Shown here: one piece after another, positions 47,331 to 62,559 of the stretch
Layout: every line of letters begins with the position of its first letter
How positions within the stretch are numbered: the first letter of the stretch is position 1
Source of the DNA: Setophaga petechia
Taxonomy: Eukaryota; Chordata; Aves; Passeriformes; Parulidae
Assembly (NCBI GenBank): GCA_024362935.1
Contig: JANCRA010000014.1
Coordinates: forward strand, 13,039,258 to 13,103,257
Direction: 5' to 3'
DNA length: 64,000 nt
Notes under the pieces: generated by a model
Databases searched by the model: none
The model's input: only the letters and a program-made list of their open reading frames with translations
Told to the model about the DNA's origin: nothing
Made by a program: the position numbers and the translations under genes

Positions 47331-50300
47331 TGTGCTGGCCTCCCTGGGAGGGGCAGTGGGGAGCCACATCTCCAGCTGCTCATGCCAGTGGTCCTTGGGG
47401 CCATCTGGGCACAGCAGTGTCCCTGAAGCACGGGGGGGAACCAGAGCCCCTTGGCTTGGCTGTGACCCACCTGCCCGCAGGTGAGTCTGCAGGGCTGTGT
47501 CCAAGGGCTCCCTTCACCACCAGGGGAGCACTGAAGAAAGACTTCAGCAATTTTGAGTCTGTACCCAGCCATATCTCCAGCTCCTATTTGAGAAATGGAC
47601 TTTACCTACTTTCCAGGGTATAAGAAAGCTTACTCAAGTAGAAGTAAAATTTTTTTTCCAACCAGTCCTGTGTGCTTGCAGCGGTGCAGAATCTCAGTGT
47701 TTCTGTGCCCCAGTGTCCATTCAGGCAGTGAGAGAAAGGCAATTCCATAGTATCTTGAGGAAGTTGCAGAAGATGTTTCTCCCTGAGAGTGTGTGGATGG
47801 CAGAACAAATGGGACCTGAAATGTGGCTCTATCTCAAGGCAGTGCTTTCACTTGATGTAACTTTTGCTGTATTTCAGCACTTAGTGTGGCTTAGATGGCA
47901 AACACCAAGAGCTTCTGACTTGAAAACACACCACAATCTCTTTTTAAATATCACACAAAGCACACACAAAATCATGTGTAGAATTAATTTTCTGCAAGCA
48001 ACATCCTTTTTTTTTTTCTTTTAGAACAGATTTTTTAATCTTTGCATTTTGTATTTTAATAGCCTTTTAAAAACCTGTTAGCTATTGCTCCTTCTTTCAT
48101 ACTTTTATTTTTTAATCTTTAAATTTTTTAAATGTCATTCCTTCTTTAAAATTGTGAAAATGACTAGTCAGTTATCCTAGCAGATTTGGCTAGCGTTTCT
48201 TAAAAAAATGTTGCTGTGGTGCTTGGAGTATTGTTAAATTTTAATTATTAGTAGTTACAAAGCTAATAAATTACAAGACTACCAAAATCTATTCCAGCCA
48301 TATTGCTGGGTTTCATTCAGACGTAGTCAGATAATTATAACTAACAATAATTAAAAATTAAAAGTGCTGTAGGCACATACCCATCATGTTGAGTCTGCCT
48401 GCCTGAACGTTTTTTATGGACTGCAAAACCACAAGTTTTATCTGTGATCTGTTTTCACAGTAGGGAAGAGTTTTTATCTATAAGGTCTCTGGTTTTCAAT
48501 ATGTGTGTTTAAATTCAGAGGAGGAGGAGAAGGAATACATGGCTGTTTGAAACTTTAGGGTTAGGGACAGGTTCTGGTAAGGACCAAAGCTAAGAAACTC
48601 CATTGCAGACTACGTGGGGCTGGTGCTGGGTCTGCAGCAGCTGCAGCTGGGGTTCTGTGCAGGGGAGGACAGAGGTTTCCTGGGCCTGACATCCACAGAG
48701 GTCAATGTAAGGGCAGGGCTGCTCATGCTCACACACCCCTGTGAGGTTTGTCAGGCAGCACCTTCTTCCCTTGCAGGCAGGGGTGTTTGCTGGGGCTGCT
48801 GGGACAGTAATGGAATCCAGGCCATGTGGCCTCTTTGTGTGGCCACCTCTGCTGCAACAAAGGAGGGTGCAGAAGTCTTGAATTGCCCTGTGTGTGGTGT
48901 TGTGCCAGGGTGTAACATTTTCATTTGGACAGATGGTTCTGATCAATATATTGCTGCATCTTTATCCTGTCTGAGGTCTCTTCAGTGAGAAGCACAAAGA
49001 TCTCTCACCTGAGATGAAGATATGTCTGGCAGTGGAGCAGCATGGCCCGTAACAAAAACCCCTCCTTCACTTCTTAAACATTAGGGCCATTCTGTGGCTG
49101 GCCCTGGCTAGCAAAGTGCACACAACTTCACATTAACATGTGCAGAAAACCCAGCAGCCGTGCAGAGTGGAGGAAAAAAAGCAGGGAGCCAGGTGAAAGG
49201 CATCGTTTTAGCCATTAATGCACTTAAGCGCACCCAAGTGTCAACATGTGTGATCAAGTGTAAGGAGGCATGTCGCTGCAATGTGGCAGGGCTGGCACAC
49301 ACACGGGGCTTCCTCCAGCAGAGATGGCACTTGGATCTGCTGCTCAGGCTGCCCAGCTAAACCCGTCGTTGCCTGTCATCTATGCCCTAGGGCAAGGGTC
49401 CAACCAACTTTTGCGCAGGCACCATGCCATCCCAACAGATGGGCAGGAGTGTAAGCCGCCAAGAGACAATGTATATGCATCAATTGTGTTTATTGAAAGC
49501 ACAATTCCTGGCTGGAAATGCTCAAATGTCTATTTATTTTGAGATAAGATGCCTTTAGTTAATGGGTAGGGAAATGCAGCTTAGCTTTGAATTAATTCCT
49601 TTATATATCTTACAAAATATAAAGCAGACGTGGAAGTGTGAGATGTGGTGATTATGGGGTGATCTGTTAAAGGTCTGTCATGACAGAGTCCTCTTTGAAA
49701 CTGACCCAGTGTGCCAAGGTGCTACTTGTCCCTAAGTACCAGAGACCAAATTTTGTAGGTGCTGCACATAACTGTGCACATCTCTGGCTCAATACATAGT
49801 GATATGCAAGGAGCCAGCCTTTTACACTGACAGGTTTCCCTTTGCACACAGGTGTATTAGCTCACCTCCCCTCTTAGAGGTGGAAAACACTTTTACTTTT
49901 AGGGGCAATGAGGGTGATACATTAATCCAGACCAAAGCTAGACTAGTTTACACATCTCACAAAAGAAATTTGTTTTCCATGTGACTAAAGGAGAGGAAAA
50001 TCATATAATATGCTTTTATATTTGACAGCATTGCTGCCCACCAGAAAGGATAAATTATGGAAGCATCCAGAGAGGAGTCTGTATGCACACATTAAAGGGT
50101 GTTCCTTTCGCCTACTTGTTAGCTTTATTCAATTAAGACTTGTTAGTGTTTGTGAAAGATGTGCTTTGAAGACCCTTCTGAATATACAATTTGATATTCA
50201 TAAGGATCCAGGCATACTATATGTAAATAAATAAAGCAGGAATGTTGTACTTCCAGATACATTAATGCATTCCCCTCCTCATGGCAGCAGAGCACACGGG

Positions 50301-53300
50301 CTGTGTTAAACATCCATCCTGACCAAAAGGAGGAAGCACAGGAGAAGAAATGAGAAATGGATTTTCTCTCAGAAAGACCAGATTGCACTCTCTGGTCTGG
50401 CAATAACAATTACTAATGACATTTAGAGAGAAATTAAGGATGAGAAATGCAAGTTGGCATTTCAGCAGTGCCAGTCAGTAACATTGCATCAGAGCTCACA
50501 GGAGAGATGAGAAAAAGTTTAGGGATGGAAAATTAATTTTGTTATGTCAACAATTAACAAATACCTTTTCTTCATTCTTTACCACACTATCACAAATTAC
50601 CACTGTGATAGTATTTAGCAGCTCCTCAGGTGAATGAAAATTTCAGCACTTTGAAATCCTTATTTCTAGAGTCAAAAGCATGTGTTTATGTTTTGCTGCG
50701 TTTTGTTGAACAATGAATCATAGAAAGAGGCTCAGACTGACCAGGGAGGGAGAGCATGAGCTCTTGGATGTGTAGAGCAAGAAAATTCTGTGGATTTTCT
50801 CTGCAGATCTCTGTGGTTCTTATAACCATGAATGAATTAAGTTTATCAGCACATTTTCTGAGGTTTTTGGGGTTTTTTTTTCTGTTTTGTAAATTTGGAA
50901 AGGCAAGGTTGAATAACATAACCTGTTCCATGCTGGACAATTTTGGAGGAGCCAGACATAAAGCCCTGGAAACTCAGACTTTTATTCCAAAGACCTTCAC
51001 GTGTTCACAAGGTGACATCCCTGTCCCCACAGGAGGGTGGTAGGAAGCCCTGCTTCCTGCTGCTGTGTGGAGAGGCTGGAGCACAGGGGCCATAAGCTGT
51101 GAGCACAGGGGCCGTGAGCGTGGCCATGGCACAGCTGGCTGTGCAGGAGCAGCGTCCTCAGGGACAGCACAAGCGGCCACCCCTGCCTGGCCCTGCCGGG
51201 CTGGGTAGCACACGCCTTTGTAAGCAGGGCAGAGCCCTTAAAATAGAAACAGAACGCTTGTGTAACATGTAGACAAATAATTTTTTTTCTTTTATTTTCT
51301 CTCTGAAATATCTTGTCAGAGATTTTCTTTGCTGGTGGGAAGAGATGTCTGATCCAGCCCCTTTGATTTTCCCCTGCTGTAGGAGCTGCTGTGGAGCATA
51401 GTTTGGGGTCTGAGCACAGACTAGCTCTGTTGCCTCCTGTAAGTGTCGCTAGCATCCAGAGGAACTGATTGTTTTTCAAAGCAAGAGGGATGCTGCACTG
51501 GAAAGGGCAGAGTATAAGCATTATTTAAAGAAAATAGTGGAGCTTGATCAGCCTCAGTTTTAAAGAGCTCATCGAGGGTGCTGTACAGCATCCTTTTAAA
51601 AGTTCAATCTCTTCGTTTGCTTGGAAAGACTGAAGTGGGGATGCTTGTCCAGACATAACAGTATATGCCTGAGTGTTTTCACAAGAAATGTCTAGATCAT
51701 TAAATATAATAGGTCTCAGCTGCAGTTTTGATCACTGAAGCATGCACACAATTCATCACAGCAAATTAGGTACGTCTTTGTAACTTATCTTTCTGCAATT
51801 TGCTGGCACTTCTAGAGAACTGAAACTTATATTGGATGTGCTGCAGAAGCCATTTCAGATAAAATATTCTGTGTTTATTGTTGGAGAACAAGGATTCCCT
51901 AATAACAAAAACATGGAGCAGTGTATGTTTCTGCTCCTGCATCTTGCAGAACCAGCAGTAGTACCAGCAGAGATCCCCAGCCACATTCATTATTTATATA
52001 TTTCAGTGAATTTCTTGTCTGCAGTAAAAGAGATATAAGCTTCAACATCAGTCTGTGCCAAATTCTATGCTACAGCCCATTCAGAAACCTGAGGCAGCCG
52101 TGGTTCTCAATCATTACACAGCCCATTTATCTGATTGGAGTTTTGTCCTCTCTGCCTTGCTGAAATGTTGCGTGTTCGTTAAAAGCTGAGTTTGACCTTT
52201 GGAAAGAAAAGGCATTTGCTATTTTAATTTTAGGGTTTTTTTTTTTTTAGAGAGAACCTGAGCCTACTTAAATGGAAATTGGCATTGAAAAGCAGCAGAG
52301 TTATTGAAAAGCATTTACTTTATTACTGGAAGAGAACAGACGCTAGTGGACTCAAAAATTACATTTCAATGGACTCATCAGTTTCAGTCACTAGTTAGTC
52401 TGTGAACAGATGGATATATTTGTAGCAGTTAACATGAATTTATGCCCTGGAATTTTACATTTGCCCTAAGAGCACTGCTATCTTAGTTGCTGCCTTGAAG
52501 GGTTTGGAGATTCATTTTATTTTTTGGAAAAAAGATATGTTTGTTTCTAATTGCAGAGATTTCTTACATCATAGAAATCACTTCAGCTTTCAGAAACCTG
52601 AATGATATATAGCTTCTATGTAAGGAAAATGTTGTAAAAGAATCCCCAGTACAGCTGCTGCAGAAAAAATAAACATCTCAGCCTAAACCTAGATAAACCC
52701 CTGTGGACTGAGAAAATAATTTTCAATAACCAGATATTTTTAACTCTGTGTATGAAGGCAATAATCACAGTCACCTGTATTTGCATCTAGGGTCTGCCAC
52801 AGTCTAATTGCTTGTCTCTTTCCACCCCCGCCCCACTAAATTTTAAGGCTTCTGGTTAACTGAGCAATGCATTAAGCACTCCATCTCCAAAACAGAAAGA
52901 AATACTGCCCCAGCCTCTACCATGTGGCATCTTTAGGTTTCAGGGATTTCGTTTAAATCTGAAATTTATGTCCAGGAGAAATAAATTATTAGATTGTAAA
53001 AGCAGCTGGGGAGGGAGTAAATATAGTCTCTTTTGTCCTCTATATCATTTCCCCAGGAAGATAATAAATATGTGGCAAGCGTCTTGTGTTTCCTCTGTCA
53101 TACAAATGTTGTGTGTGTGCTGTATTTCAGATATGAAGCTTAGACTCCAGACAGGAAATCCTGGAGTGATACTCTACTGCTGTTGCCTACTGCTGTGGTG
53201 CTGGTGGAGGCCCCATCACTTTTACTGCTTAGAAGGAATTTGAAAAATAATTTCATGAAGAAATTTAGAAGCCCTTGTGTGTACCCCTGATTTCCAGAGT

Positions 53301-56300
53301 AAGAGATTTAGGGTGTAATCCTAGGGTTTATCTCCTCAGCCAGCGAAAGGCAGCAGGAGCAGCAGCCCTGGCTGCTGGAGAGAGCTGAGGGTAGGGGTCC
53401 TGCCCTGTGACCCCATCCCAAGGGCCAGTTTTCCCATGGGGATTTTAAAGACTGTAAGAGAAACTCCTATTAATTCCTCCCTGCCTTGCCTGTTCTCATT
53501 CTTCTGTGAGGTCAGATACATGGAGCAAGCATGATGAGTAGCCAGGAAAAAAATTGATAAGGAATTGTTAGAAAGTCAATGGTCTACTTGCTTTTCTTCA
53601 CCTGGCTGTGTGTATAGGGCTGTCACTGCCTGCACTTCCATGCTTCTGTCAGGAAGGCTGTCAATATTCTCAGTCCAGCCCAGGGATCTGAAAACAAGCC
53701 TGGAACAGCCTTGCTGTTTGCTTCTTCTGTTGTTCCTTCCAGAGAAGTACATTCAATCATATACTGTTGTTTGCCTAATGATACCCTGCTTTAACATTGT
53801 ATTTTGAGAGTAGTTTTATACCTCCCTTTGACTAGGGGAGAAAGGAAAAACCATTCAGAATACAGCTTCTTTTCATGTAGTGCCTGTTCTGCTTATGTAA
53901 AATGAGATGGGCGTGGGAGTGTTTAGTGCAGGGTTGGGTGTGCCTGTGCAATGATCTGACCTGGGCAGTAATCACCAATGTTCCCTTCATCTTAATGGAA
54001 TAACTTATGAGATACTGAATTGTCTATCCTCAGTGAGGTGATGGGGCTTTGTTGGAAAAATCCAGATGATAGAGTGAGATGGTGTGTGCTGATGGGATCA
54101 GTGCAGAGACAGCTCGTGGCTCTGTGCAAGGTCAGCTTGGGTTCAGCAAGGCTCTGTCACCCCAGCTCTGCATGAGCCAGACCAGATTTGGCAGCAGCAG
54201 TCCTGAGCTTATCACTCAGCTGTGCTCGAGCTGCTGCACTGCAGAGTGTGTTGTGTGTCTTCTGTGCCACATCCTGGGCAGGCAGGATGGACACCCAGAG
54301 GTCACCTCCATGCAGAGCCTGTCCCCACACCCCCATTGCCTTGGCTTTGCACCAAGCAGGAATGGCCAAAGCAGTGCCCACACTGTGCCAGCCCTGGGGG
54401 AGAGCTCCTGCCTGACCACCCAGCCTCCTCATTTGTTTCTGCTGCACAGTTAAACCTGAATAAATTGCCATGGGCATTGAGGTTTGGCTGTGTATGGCAT
54501 ATCTGTCATCTGTGTGTTACGTTATTGTGTCTCCAAAAGGAGCAGTGAGGTTGTTTAAAACATATTTGCTTCTGAAAAATGTGTCCTCCTTTGGGGCTGG
54601 CACATGCTCTTAGTCTTTGCATGAAATCAGGATTGTTTAAGAAGTGGCATCTTGCTGTTTAAAAAGCAGATTTTCTTGAGACCAGTGACACTGTTGTAAT
54701 GGAGTAGCAATGGCTGGAAAATCCCATTTAACCCAGTTGTTTTGCACACATGCCATAGCATTGTTGCCTTCCTGCTTTGTCCTGTGATGTCTTTAAGGAA
54801 AAGGCTCATGTTGATGATGTTTTGTCCCCTTTTTTTAGTTACAAGAACAAATTGGGCATGGCTTTTTCACACTCCTAGCTCCTCCAAGGTTAATTCCTTG
54901 TGGCTGTGGGCTAATCACAACCCTGTCTGCAGACTTCTGCTCTGCTGGTGGCATCTACACTAATGGGGCAGCATGTAAAGCACTTCTGTAACTATGGCCT
55001 TGCTGTTTCATAGCAGAGCTACTTGCATTGGAGGATTTTTATTCCCCTTTTGAAATTAGAAACCAGCAATAACAACCATTATGTCCGAGGCAACAGGTCA
55101 CTGACCAGCTGTTTTGTCAGCACGAGCAGTGTGTGGGTGCCGTGTGACAGGAATATTTATCTGCTCCTAAGAAAAGTGTATCCATAACACAAGGCAATAT
55201 AATTTGTCAGATCAGTATTCCATTAGAGGGAATTTTACTTTAGTTGCTGCTTCTTAAAGGAATTAGTGTTCGAAGGGCTGTGGTCCAACTGCAGGCAGGT
55301 GCTGCTTGTGTCAAGTCTGGCTGTCCACATTTGCTTATTTGGCCCAAGGAACTTGGATCAGCTGCAGCTCCCATCATTCAGTGGAGGACGTTGCCTAAGT
55401 TATGAATGTGAGACCTGCCTCTGTTAATTTGCATTAAAATTCACCGTTAAGACAGAAATTGTTATATACCTGTCATTAATACCAGGAATACCTAGCTGGT
55501 GCAGAGGGGAAAAACAACAAAAAGTAATCAGATGGTGTTCAGTGACCCTTGCCATACCAGAGAACAGCAGAGCGAGTTTTAGGTTCAACTCTCAATTTCC
55601 TGGCTTTTGTTGATTTATATTCCTATGGAAACAGTCCCTCAGTGAAGCTTTGCCCTGTGCATTCTAACTTCTAAAGGTGTTATGCAGTATTTCACTTTTG
55701 CTCTAAGTACTTTTTGAAAAGACACCATCCTGGTCCTATAATAAAGACCCAATCAGGAAATCATTTGGTGTTTAGAGGAGTCACACCACGTTCCACAATG
55801 ATGATTCCAGGCCTCACAGAAGTGAACAATTAACTGGCTTATGCAATATGATTTACCTTAGATCAAGGAGGGATTAATGAGATCAGATTTGGATTGGTTT
55901 CTAAGAAATCAACAATTTCATGCTTTTGAGAAGAAAACCTCAGGAAGATTCCTGTAAAATGGTTTACCTCTTGAAAATTATTTTGAAACATTGCTTCCCT
56001 GAGTAGGACCTGTAAGTAGATTGGAAACAGGTCAGCACTGGGGTGTGCATTGGGGTTTTTGGTGTAGCACAGGCAAAGGAGTGTCCCTGTGGGCAGGAGA
56101 TGCTTTCTCTGGTTACTGAAGCTGAGGTTTGAAAACAGACTGGAAGTGGGTGTTTGCATTGTCAAGGACAGCTTTGGAGGGTCACTTCAAAGGGACACAG
56201 GGCATTGGTGCTGCTGCTTGCCGGGTTTGTGACATGTCATGGGGGAGCAGGGGTGGCTGTGACCCCAGTGACTGTGGGACCAGCTTCCCAGGAAAACATG

Positions 56301-58512
56301 GACTGACCAAGCCCAGGTTAAAGCAGCACCACTGTCAGCTGAGCACTGTGCTGGGATCCTGCAAACTATTTTCTGCTCTTGGGATCAGAAATGGTTCTGG
56401 AGTCCAGTCAGGGAGTAACAGTGGGGCTGAGGAAGGAGTGAAGGTATTCTAAAAATATTATGGTTTCATGCACTTCTGACAACAGTAATTTGTCCCTCTC
56501 ACTTTATATTTAGGAAGTGTAAGGTTCTTCCCTCAGCTTATTTTTGATCTTGTGCATGGCATACTGGAGACTACAAGGATGCTGATAAATTTGCATTTCT
56601 GAGTGAAATTCTCAGGAGCGTGTGGTCCCTCAGGACAGGTATTATTAGCTCCTTGTTTTCATTGGGTGCCTCAGTGAATCACGGTGTGTTTACAGCTAGT
56701 TTCTCTAACAGAAGACTCTGGTTATCTCTTAATAATGTATTCCTCAGTGTTTTTTATTTCCAAAGTGCTGTGGTAAGGAGATTTTCCCAAAGGCTTAAGT
56801 TTGCTTTTGTGCTTCAGTATTTTACCCAGTGTTTTTGGAAGAAGTGGATAGACTTTTTGGTGAGGCATTTAATAGAAAACAAGAGGCTATGCCAGGCTTA
56901 GGCTGTGCTTGGAGTTCACTTGTGTTAGACTCAACTAGGTTTATTCTGAGTTTTAGAGAAGAATAGAGATGGCAGACCTAGAAGACTGATGATACAAAAT
57001 TATTAGTCTCAAGTGGAAAGGGGAAAGCATGTTAGGTGAGTTTTCAAAGTCTGATTAGGACTAAACAATCTGAATTAGAAGAGAAATTAAATTCATAAAT
57101 CATCTAATAATTCTTAGTGGGTATGAGGAAGCTGGCGCTGGGAAAAATAACTCCAAGAAAGGCATTCGTATAGAAAGGCATTTTTTCAAACCAGAATAAC
57201 TGAGAAACGCCTGCCAAAATCCAAGAATGGATTGAAATGGGCAGAAGCAGCGTGGTCAGGAGCACACTGAGGCCGGGCGGGACGCGGGGCTCAGCCAGCC
57301 CTGCACTCCCACACCGGCAGCCACAGAGGAAAAAGAGTGACTGAGAAAATCACTCAGCACCCAGGCAGTCACGTGTGGAACGGCTTTGCCCCACTGTAAA
57401 TGACAGAATTCCAAATCTTCCCTTGGATGGCAGATGAGGTGCCAGTCCCGGGCGCTGGAGGAGCCGGGCAGGTTTCTGGGGGCTGAGGGGGTCCCCCGGG
57501 TGAGCAGGCACTGAGGGTGGCTGCTCATCCTCCCCAGTGGGTACAGAAACCCCAGGAGAGGCTCAGTCCCAGCACAGATGAGTGTTCGTGTGTCCCAGCA
57601 CCTGTGAAAGGTGCATTTACCCCTGGAGTAATCACGTGCAAGCATCAGAGTAACTCAGAAGCAGCCATTTCCATTGGAAACGGGCAACTTCGCTTTTCAG
57701 CAGACACCAAACCTCCAGGCATATTTTCTTAGACACTCAAAATGATTTTTTTTTTCCTGGTTCAATAACTTGTAAAGGACAGCTTTCTACCTGCATTTGT
57801 TGAAGTGCCATCTCAAAGTGTGCTGACACAGGGACTGACTGAGGAATGGCAAGTTATCAGATGCTCAGAGATGAAGGCAGCCGTAACACAGGCAGCCCTT
57901 GCCTTTCACAAAGGATGTGCCATCTTTCCTTTGCCTCTACCTCCATTTCAAGGGACTCTTCAAATAAAGAAGGGACATGTGAACCTGTCTTGCCTGACAA
58001 TTTTTTTTTTTTATTGCATACCATGATAACTTGGAGTTCACTTGTTACAAGCATTTTATGTAGTGGGTGAAATACCAAGGGAAAGGGAAGAGGTAATACT
58101 GTGCTGCCTGAAAAACTATCATCCAAACATATAAATGTCACTGCATAAGTTACCTGAAACAACTGGAAGGGCAATTAACACCTGGTTTTATGGGAAACAT
58201 TGGTTACCACTATCAGTTTTAATGAAGTGTATTAACTAAATTGTGTTCTGAGTATTCATTCAGCCCTGTTTATGGCACACTCTTGAGTACATTTACTGTT
58301 TGTCAGAAGTGCAAACTAGTGAACATATGAGGCTTTAAGACAGGCCATCTGTTAGTCTTAGACCCTTGGATAATTGTCAAACAGTTCTAAAAATAAGCAC
58401 TTACAAACTGCAAGGGGGTGCAAAGGTGATTTTTCTTTAGAGTCTGATAGCAAAGGGAAAGTAGAAACCAGAAATTAAAATTAAAAATAACACTTTACCC
58501 TGTAAAGCAAGC
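47331..58512. other. Downstream intron, middle part, no gene seen
   Basis: AT-rich DNA with GC-richer patches near 47331-47500, 48600-48800, 51030-51230, 54100-54440 and 57240-57520; the last carries several CpGs. T tracts occur near 48008-48020, 52238-52250 and 58002-58012. Frames in the GC patches overlap on both strands and show no recognised domains. Confidence 0.5.
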
Positions 58513-58612
58513 TTGCTCTCCTTTCTTTCTTTCTTTTCCACTTTCCTTTCCCACCTTCCTCCTTCAGTCTGTCTTTTTTTTAAATTTTTTTTTCCCCCTC
58601 TTGCTCTTCTGG
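58513..58612 (+). repeat. Polypyrimidine low-complexity tract
   Basis: CT-rich sequence with CTTT and TTTC repeats, a short TAAA interruption near 58581 and a C5 run. No acceptor with coding continuation follows, so it is read as simple sequence. Confidence 0.85.
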
Positions 58613-61600
58613 GTCATGGCATCCCTTGAATGCCTCTCCAGTTTAGGATTAGAGCAGCACCAATTTAAGGCTCACAGCTTTCTGTAGAGAGCATAATCTC
58701 CAATGGTTAAAGCACGGGTCATCTTGTGTCCTCTGCCTAAAGTAATCCTTTTATAAAGTCAAGGCATAAAGATTTTTCTCTTTATGGATTGCTGTTAAAA
58801 GGAAGTAGTACCTGTGTACATACGTGTGTATGCTTATGGATATGTAATGAGCAATAACAGCTGAGAGATTTATTTTTGGACCAGTTTGAATTCAAAAGAT
58901 GCAAAACATTGAAAAAAGATTGCTGCAGATGGTATTTCATAAATATTTAGACACTCTAGCTTCTGTTTGTAGCAATTTGGAGGTTTTGTTTTGTCTTTTT
59001 TTATATATATGTTCAAATGTGAGACAAACCTTTGCTTCAAGTCAATGCCTGAATCTGAGGTTTAGTTTTTGTCTGGCAAGCTGTGCATGTTGGCAGTCAG
59101 TGGAGGCATCACTTCTCTTGTTTCTCTGCTCTGTAAAGGGAAAAGGAGAGAGAATGGGGAGGAGGAGACACTGTCCCAGTGGTCCCCAGCCATGACCCCA
59201 ATCTCTGGGCTTAGAATCAGACAGTGCCTGAAGGGGTGATAGAAACCTGAACAGAGTGGGGAGAGACAGAGAGAAACTACCTGGGCTCTTACCTGGGTCT
59301 GGAGGACCCCCCACACCCTGAGAAAAAATATTGGGATTAATAGATCACCCAATGGCTAATTACCAGTTAATTTTCATGTTGGCCAATTGTCACATGAATC
59401 TATTATCTCCATAATTCTTATTGAAATTATTTGAGGAATGGTTTCTGTTCATTTCAGTGGCATTTGGAAGGGGAGAGATGCTTTGTAGCCTTTCATCAGA
59501 GTCCCAGTCTCTGTGTCACACTGCAGAAGGCTTATGAATTTTACCTGGGGGTGGGGTACCAGCCTTGTTAGGCCATTTCTTAACCTTTGTATAACATATG
59601 GTCTTTTAGGGGTATGTGCTCATGCACATAGACAGTGTATTTGTAAATGGCTGATAGAAAATGTCTAAATCCATAACAGATGCACAATGGCACTGTAGAC
59701 TGGATGTGTTATGGCCCCAAACCATTATCACACCCCTCACAGTTGCATTTTATTTTTTTCACCTGCTCCTGTGTAGTACACCTGTGACTTGTTGGCAGTG
59801 AGTGTCGTTGCAGTGTGGGAGACTCCCAGCTTGACTGCCTGGCTTGGAGCTTCGCTCCATCATGTGCTGCTTTTTGTGTGTTTTTTCTCTCGATCTTTAT
59901 ATAGCTTGTAAGAGTTCTTTGAACTGTTGTAAGTGATCATCTTTCAAGCCTGATGCTTTCCTTCTTGACACAGAGCTCTGAAAATGGGGATTGTCATGCC
60001 AATGTTTTCATATTCATGCATGTAAAAAAACAGAGAAATATTCATTGTGGATGTCCTGCACAAATGGCTTGATCTGCATCCAGAGGGCAGGCAGGGGGTG
60101 TCTCCAGGGAAGATCTGGAGAACAATCAATATCTACATGGACAATAATTAACCATTCTTTGAAATCTTTTTATTTCCTGCAAAACCCATCAGCCAGTTCC
60201 TTGATCACAGACACTTCCATAAATGGTTCATTTGAGGATTGTGCAGCCAGTAGAAAATTCCACTTAAACACACTGCAACAGCCCCGAGACTTGGGGTAGT
60301 TGCATTTTTCCCACTGACATAGCTAATGGAATTGCTATCCATTTTGCATGATTAAGAAAATAAGAGATTTTCCAACCTTATCCTATAAATAAGCTGTGAC
60401 TTACTTGATCTTGACAGGTGACTTAGTGCTGCTGTAGAGTTTTCCAGCTGCAATAATGTCTCAGAATGATGTATTCAGTGGGGTATCAGCTGTGAGCTGT
60501 GTGGAAACCAGGGGGTCTAACAGGAGCTGGGAAGAGCCATTTTTCCTGTTCAGCTTCCAAATGATGTCGTGCCTCCTGCTGGCCCCAGACGGGCACGTGT
60601 ATGGATGGCCTTGGAGCTGCTAGGCATGTGCACACACACAGGAGTGTTCCTGGAGGGCCTGCATTTTTGTGGCTGCTCTGTTTTCCTCTGGAAACCACCA
60701 TTAAGGCTTTTTTTTTTTTTTTTAACTATAATTTCTGGAGTTGAAAAATCACACCCGAGCTGTTTTCAGCCAGCCCGCCCTCCTGCTGGAAAGGTGGGTG
60801 AAGTTTCCTTAGGCTGCTTAGGTAGCAGCACTCGTGTAATACCACGTGTTTCAAAGCACTTGCTTCCTTCTGGTCTTTATGATTTCCTTCTGCTGCCTGG
60901 AACAGCCCAGTGGCTCCACTGGGGTCAAAACTGTTCCTACTAAGGCACAGGGCATTCTTAATTCTTGATTTTTCAATTACTCCCAAAGTCTGGTCAGCCA
61001 GGGGAATTTTCCATGTCTGAGCACACAAAAAAGTGCCTAACAAAGGTATTTGAAAAACCATGGGTCAGGTATAGAAAACACACATGTGAGAGAAGAGACA
61101 TAAGCCCCCAATGGGTGAGACGCTTTCTGACATCTGCAGAGCACAGTTCCAATGAGCTGCAGATGCACAGGGCACAGAGAGTAGAAGCAGAAAGATAAGA
61201 AATGCCAATTGCTAGTAATAGGAGACAAGTTGCCAGACTAGTTTTTTGTAAGGCATGTTTTGAAATACATTTTAGTATGTGAGAAACCTATATGGGTTGC
61301 AGAGGCTACAGAGAGGTTCTGATGGGACTTTCAAACACACACAGTGGTGGTTATTTAGCCTTTACTCAGTGTTCACTGGTACCTGGGTGTGCAGGGCTTG
61401 GCATTTGTGCCCGTGGCTTGAGCAGGATGTGCTCAGAAAGGCAGGGGAAGGATGCAGAGCACACAGGCTCTCGTGCCCATAGGCATTACAGACCTGTTTG
61501 TGAGGCCCTGTGTAAAATGAGGCTCTGTCTATTAACTGCATGGTCCAGGCACTAGCCAGCATATTGATTGTCAGTAATGCATACCTGGGGAATAAATGGT

Positions 61601-62559
61601 ACATTCCCAAGAACTAAGACAAAATAAAGATTTGCATATGAAAACTGTAATTTTTTAACTCCTAGCCCTATGGCACAGCTGATTTCTCAGCTTCTGCCTG
61701 ACCCAGCTCTAAATGGCTGCAGTATTTGTGTACAATCTGTTTGTTCCTTTGACAAATTCCGATCCCAAACCCAGCGTATTTCTTGTATTGGGAATGTTCA
61801 GAACATGTTATTAGCTGATGTTTGAGGAGGGAGGGCTCACAATAAAAGCTTCATTATCAGATTTAGAGCCACATACCATTCCTTTATTGACCTGCCTGGT
61901 GTAATCAATGCAGCAGCCACACAAGTTTGAAATCATGTTCCCTGACTGTAGACTGTGCGTCATGCATCCAGTGCTGATTGTGCATTATCTCTTAAATGAC
62001 ACCGCCTAACTAAGTATGGATTTGTCTACCACGAATAGCCCTTCTTTCAATTTGAAGATGGTAAACCTTTTGGGTTTTTTATTGATATTCAGGATGACCT
62101 AAAAATAGAACCGTAATGAAGTGCACAAGGAATGGCCATTGTTAAAATGCTGAGGAGTGTGTGAGCACAGAGGAGCCTGTGTATTCTTTCACATTTTCAT
62201 GCTTCCCCAGCTAGGTTTAGTGGGCAAGCTTCTTGTCAGTGCTGCTATTGTGTGTGCAGGGCTCCATCCATCCTCCTCCATAAAGTCATTGTTAGACTTG
62301 AGAATAACATCCAGCACTGCAAAGGTCACTCCTTCTTAAGGCCAGGAAAATTTCCATGTATATCAAAGGAAAAATCCATTGAATTTTGTGTTTGGTGGTG
62401 TTAAATTGTCTAAAAGCAAAGCAGTTCTAGCCATCAATTCCCGAATTTCTGATTTGTGGTTCTGCATATTCAGTGTCACAGGCAGGGGTGACTGAGAGGG
62501 CCGGTGCTATGCTGAACAGTGACTTTATGATTTCCCAGCTGGGATTTCGTTCGCAAGGG
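58613..62559. other. Downstream intron, no gene seen
   Basis: AT-rich apart from modest patches near 59120-59320 and 60560-60680. A T16 tract lies at 60708-60723 and a short CA run near 60630-60640. No coding or RNA-gene signal was recognised. Confidence 0.55.

Noticed and set aside
54171..54190. CATGAGCCAG near here, considered as the terminal zinc-finger exon
   Set aside because: The flanking codons do not give the His pair spacing, and no acceptor precedes it in the right phase.
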